The notes beneath the pieces were generated by a model that saw only the letters and a program-made list of their open reading frames with translations, was not told the DNA's origin and searched no databases. 13,567 bases of DNA from an uncultured Clostridia bacterium (GTDB taxonomy: Bacteria > Bacillota_A > Clostridia > Christensenellales > Aristaeellaceae). The position numbers and the translations under genes are program-made. Within the stretch, counting starts at the first letter, position 1. Every line of letters begins with the position of its first letter. The DNA is taken from the NCBI GenBank assembly GCA_947165745.1, contig CAMVBO010000018.1, forward strand, positions 1 to 13,567. The letters run 5' to 3'. Below, one piece after another: positions 12,191 through 13,567 of this stretch.

Positions 12191-13357
12191 ATGAAAAAGA
12201 CTTTGGCTCTGCTGCTGACGCTGTGCATGCTGATGGTGGCAATCCCCGTGTTGGCGGAAGAAGTTGTTTCCGGCACCTGGTATATGGTCATGTTGGGCCT
12301 GACATCCGGCATCTTTGAATTGAACGAGGATGGAACCTGCGTTGTGACTACTGTCAGCAACACCGAAAAAGAAACGCTTGAAGGCACCTGGACGCAGGAG
12401 GAAGACAAAATTACCATAAACGTCAAAGATGAACCGCTCGTCCTGGTCCGTGACGGCGACAATCTGACCTTCAACGCAGAAGACCTCTCGACCCTGGGCA
12501 TGGATCAATCCTCTGTCACCGGCCCCGGCATCGATATGTCCATGTTCTCCAATATGATCCAGATTACCCGCGAGCCCGGTAAGATCACCGTGGAAGAACT
12601 CAACGCCTATCAGGATAACGGCACCCTGCCGGAAGGAAAGACCAAGGAAGACATGGAGGCCATCCAGACGGAGCTTCAATCCAGTATCGTCGCGCTGTTT
12701 GAAGGCATGGTCGGCACCACGGAAGAAACCCCCGGCCCCGAACTGACCATCCTGGAGGATAACTTCTACGTTCGTGAAGGATACGGCTCTCAGGAGGGCG
12801 TCTACTTCGCCAAGGTGCAGAACGATAATGATGTCGTGGTCAATCTTACCGATGGTTCCCTGATTCTGCAGGACGCCGACGGCAATGAGATCGGCAAAAC
12901 CGAATACCTGGGCACCACCGGTTCCACCTATCTGGAGCCCGGCGAAGCCACGTTTGTCTCCATATACGCCGACGTGAACGAGGGCGCTGTCGTCGACGGC
13001 TATACCGCCAGTCTGGCCACCTCTCTGAGTTCCTATCGGACGCCCGACACCAGCCTGGATGTGGCTGACGCTCAGCTGCGAGTGGAGGAAGAGTACGGCA
13101 CCTCCTATTATACCGCCGTCTCCGTCACCAATACCACCGACAAGCCCATGGCAAGAATCAATACCGTGGTCGCGGTTCGGGATTCCGAAGGCAAGCTGAT
13201 CGACATCATTTCCGATGGGCTGTACAGGAACGAACTGGGCGCCGGCAGCACCATCACCCTGGTGGACAGTTTGGACAGTCGCGCGGTGGACTACTGCACG
13301 AACAACAACGGCACCCCGGCCCAGGTGGAAGCTTTGGCCTGGATTCCCGCCGAATGA
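12191..13357 (+). CDS. Exported protein with lipocalin-like and FxLYD-like beta domains
   Basis: A 388-residue exported protein. The signal peptide MKKTLALLLTLCMLMVAIPVLA ends near residue 22. Residues about 26-97 look like a small lipocalin-type beta-barrel module (SGTWYMVMLG, FELNEDGTCVV, LEGTWTQEEDKITI, DNLTF), as found in many Clostridia surface proteins. After an acidic linker (about 128-185) come two beta-rich repeats. Residues 191-285 (YFAKVQNDNDVVVNLTDGSLILQDADGNEIG, then LEPGEATFVSIY) and 295-386 (YYTAVSVTNTTDKPMARINTVVAVRDSEGKLID, then LGAGSTITLVDS) follow the FxLYD pattern of a strand, an N-x-[TD] turn, a D-x-[ED]-G-x-[EL]-I hairpin and a P/A-G-[ES] step. No enzyme motif, anchor or lipobox is seen, so it is probably released or loosely bound. 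Start: AGGAG 8 bases before the ATG. Its binding partner is unknown. Confidence 0.85.
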   Translation: MKKTLALLLTLCMLMVAIPVLAEEVVSGTWYMVMLGLTSGIFELNEDGTCVVTTVSNTEKETLEGTWTQEEDKITINVKDEPLVLVRDGDNLTFNAEDLSTLGMDQSSVTGPGIDMSMFSNMIQITREPGKITVEELNAYQDNGTLPEGKTKEDMEAIQTELQSSIVALFEGMVGTTEETPGPELTILEDNFYVREGYGSQEGVYFAKVQNDNDVVVNLTDGSLILQDADGNEIGKTEYLGTTGSTYLEPGEATFVSIYADVNEGAVVDGYTASLATSLSSYRTPDTSLDVADAQLRVEEEYGTSYYTAVSVTNTTDKPMARINTVVAVRDSEGKLIDIISDGLYRNELGAGSTITLVDSLDSRAVDYCTNNNGTPAQVEALAWIPAE

Positions 13358-13379
13358 TCTTTCATAGGAAACCAGAATA

Positions 13380-13414
13380 AATCAACCCCGCCGCGCTTCG
13401 CGGCGGGGTTGATT
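13380..13414. terminator. Strong GC-rich terminator
   Basis: A perfect 16-bp stem (13380-13395 with 13399-13414) closes a 3-base loop (it could also be drawn with CTTCG at the tip). It begins 22 bases after the stop of the secreted-protein gene. The tail ATT/CATATTGTCTTTC is only partly U-rich on the plus strand, while the minus strand reads TTATTCTGG. It may also serve a minus-strand gene coming from the right. Confidence 0.75.
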
Positions 13415-13567
13415 CATATTGTCTTTCATGCTTTCTCGGATTCACCAAATTCCTGTTTATCGAGCAGTAACTCTGATAGCACCTGAAAACACAGCATTTC
13501 CAGCCGTTTTATCGGCGGAAAGAAGGATGCTTTCCCTTGATTTTTCCCTTATCAGGAAAAACAAGGG
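13415..13567 (-). other. Right edge, possible 3' end of a minus-strand gene
   Basis: No gene can be called with confidence. On the minus strand a frame is open from about 13547 down to a TGA at 13426-13428; it contains an ATG at 13497 and ends RLEMLCFQVLSELLLDK...GESEKA. It reads like a helical protein tail and stops just before the shared terminator at 13380-13414. In-frame stops (TGA, TAA) just to the right mean it is either a very short ORF (23 residues from the ATG) or the remnant of a broken gene. Confidence 0.25.
13534..13567. repeat. Inverted repeat at the window edge
   Basis: CCCTTG (13534-13539) pairs with CAAGGG (13562-13567) and TTTTTCC (13541-13547) with GGAAAAA (13555-13561), leaving one bulged A and a 7-base loop. 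The structure ends exactly at the window boundary, so its full extent and role cannot be judged. Confidence 0.5.

Noticed and set aside
1..13567. CRISPR array, tRNA, rRNA, transposase or phage genes
   Set aside because: I saw no regularly spaced repeats, no tRNA-like cloverleaf ends and no integrase, transposase or capsid motifs in any convincing frame.

Overview
The window reads as chromosomal DNA from a Gram-positive anaerobe of the Clostridia type, probably an uncultured gut or digester lineage. This is inferred from several things. Ribosome sites are strong and purine-rich (AGGAGG-like) in front of almost every gene. Signal peptides are of the Firmicutes kind, and intergenic promoters are AT-rich inside otherwise GC-rich coding DNA. 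The gene content also fits: acetolactate decarboxylase, PAP2 phosphatase, MscS channel, tandem DUF308 protein and FxLYD-like secreted protein. No rRNA, tRNA, CRISPR array, transposase or phage gene is visible.

Layout. Nine of the ten confident genes lie on the minus strand; only the last (12191-13357) is on the plus strand. Region A (3574 down to 95) is a compact five-gene operon. In transcription order it holds a four-helix membrane protein, a SAM-dependent methyltransferase, a second membrane protein related to the first (ATGA overlap with the methyltransferase), an alpha/beta hydrolase, and a second SAM-dependent methyltransferase. It has a good promoter (TTGCCG-17-TATAAT), a palindromic candidate operator just before the first gene, a possible internal promoter before the hydrolase, and a bidirectional terminator at the end. 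I cannot name its product or pathway.

Region B (9416 down to 3659) carries envelope and metabolic genes: a tandemly duplicated DUF308/HdeD-like membrane protein, a large MscS-type channel with two predicted extracytoplasmic regions, a PAP2 phosphatase, and acetolactate decarboxylase, which ends at a very strong terminator.

Region C (9526-13414) is a divergent pair of secreted proteins. On the minus strand is a 776-residue exported fusion of a HAD phosphatase and a branch-2 histidine acid phosphatase. On the plus strand is a 388-residue exported protein with a lipocalin-like beta domain followed by two FxLYD-like beta domains. The 334-base gap between them holds two back-to-back promoters, a perfect 12-bp palindrome between them, and a long structured leader with a possible 38-codon ORF.

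The most unusual items are the double-phosphatase fusion, the sensor-like MscS channel lacking the C-terminal cage, and the methyltransferase/hydrolase/paired-membrane-protein operon. All functional calls rest on motifs read by eye; no database search was possible.
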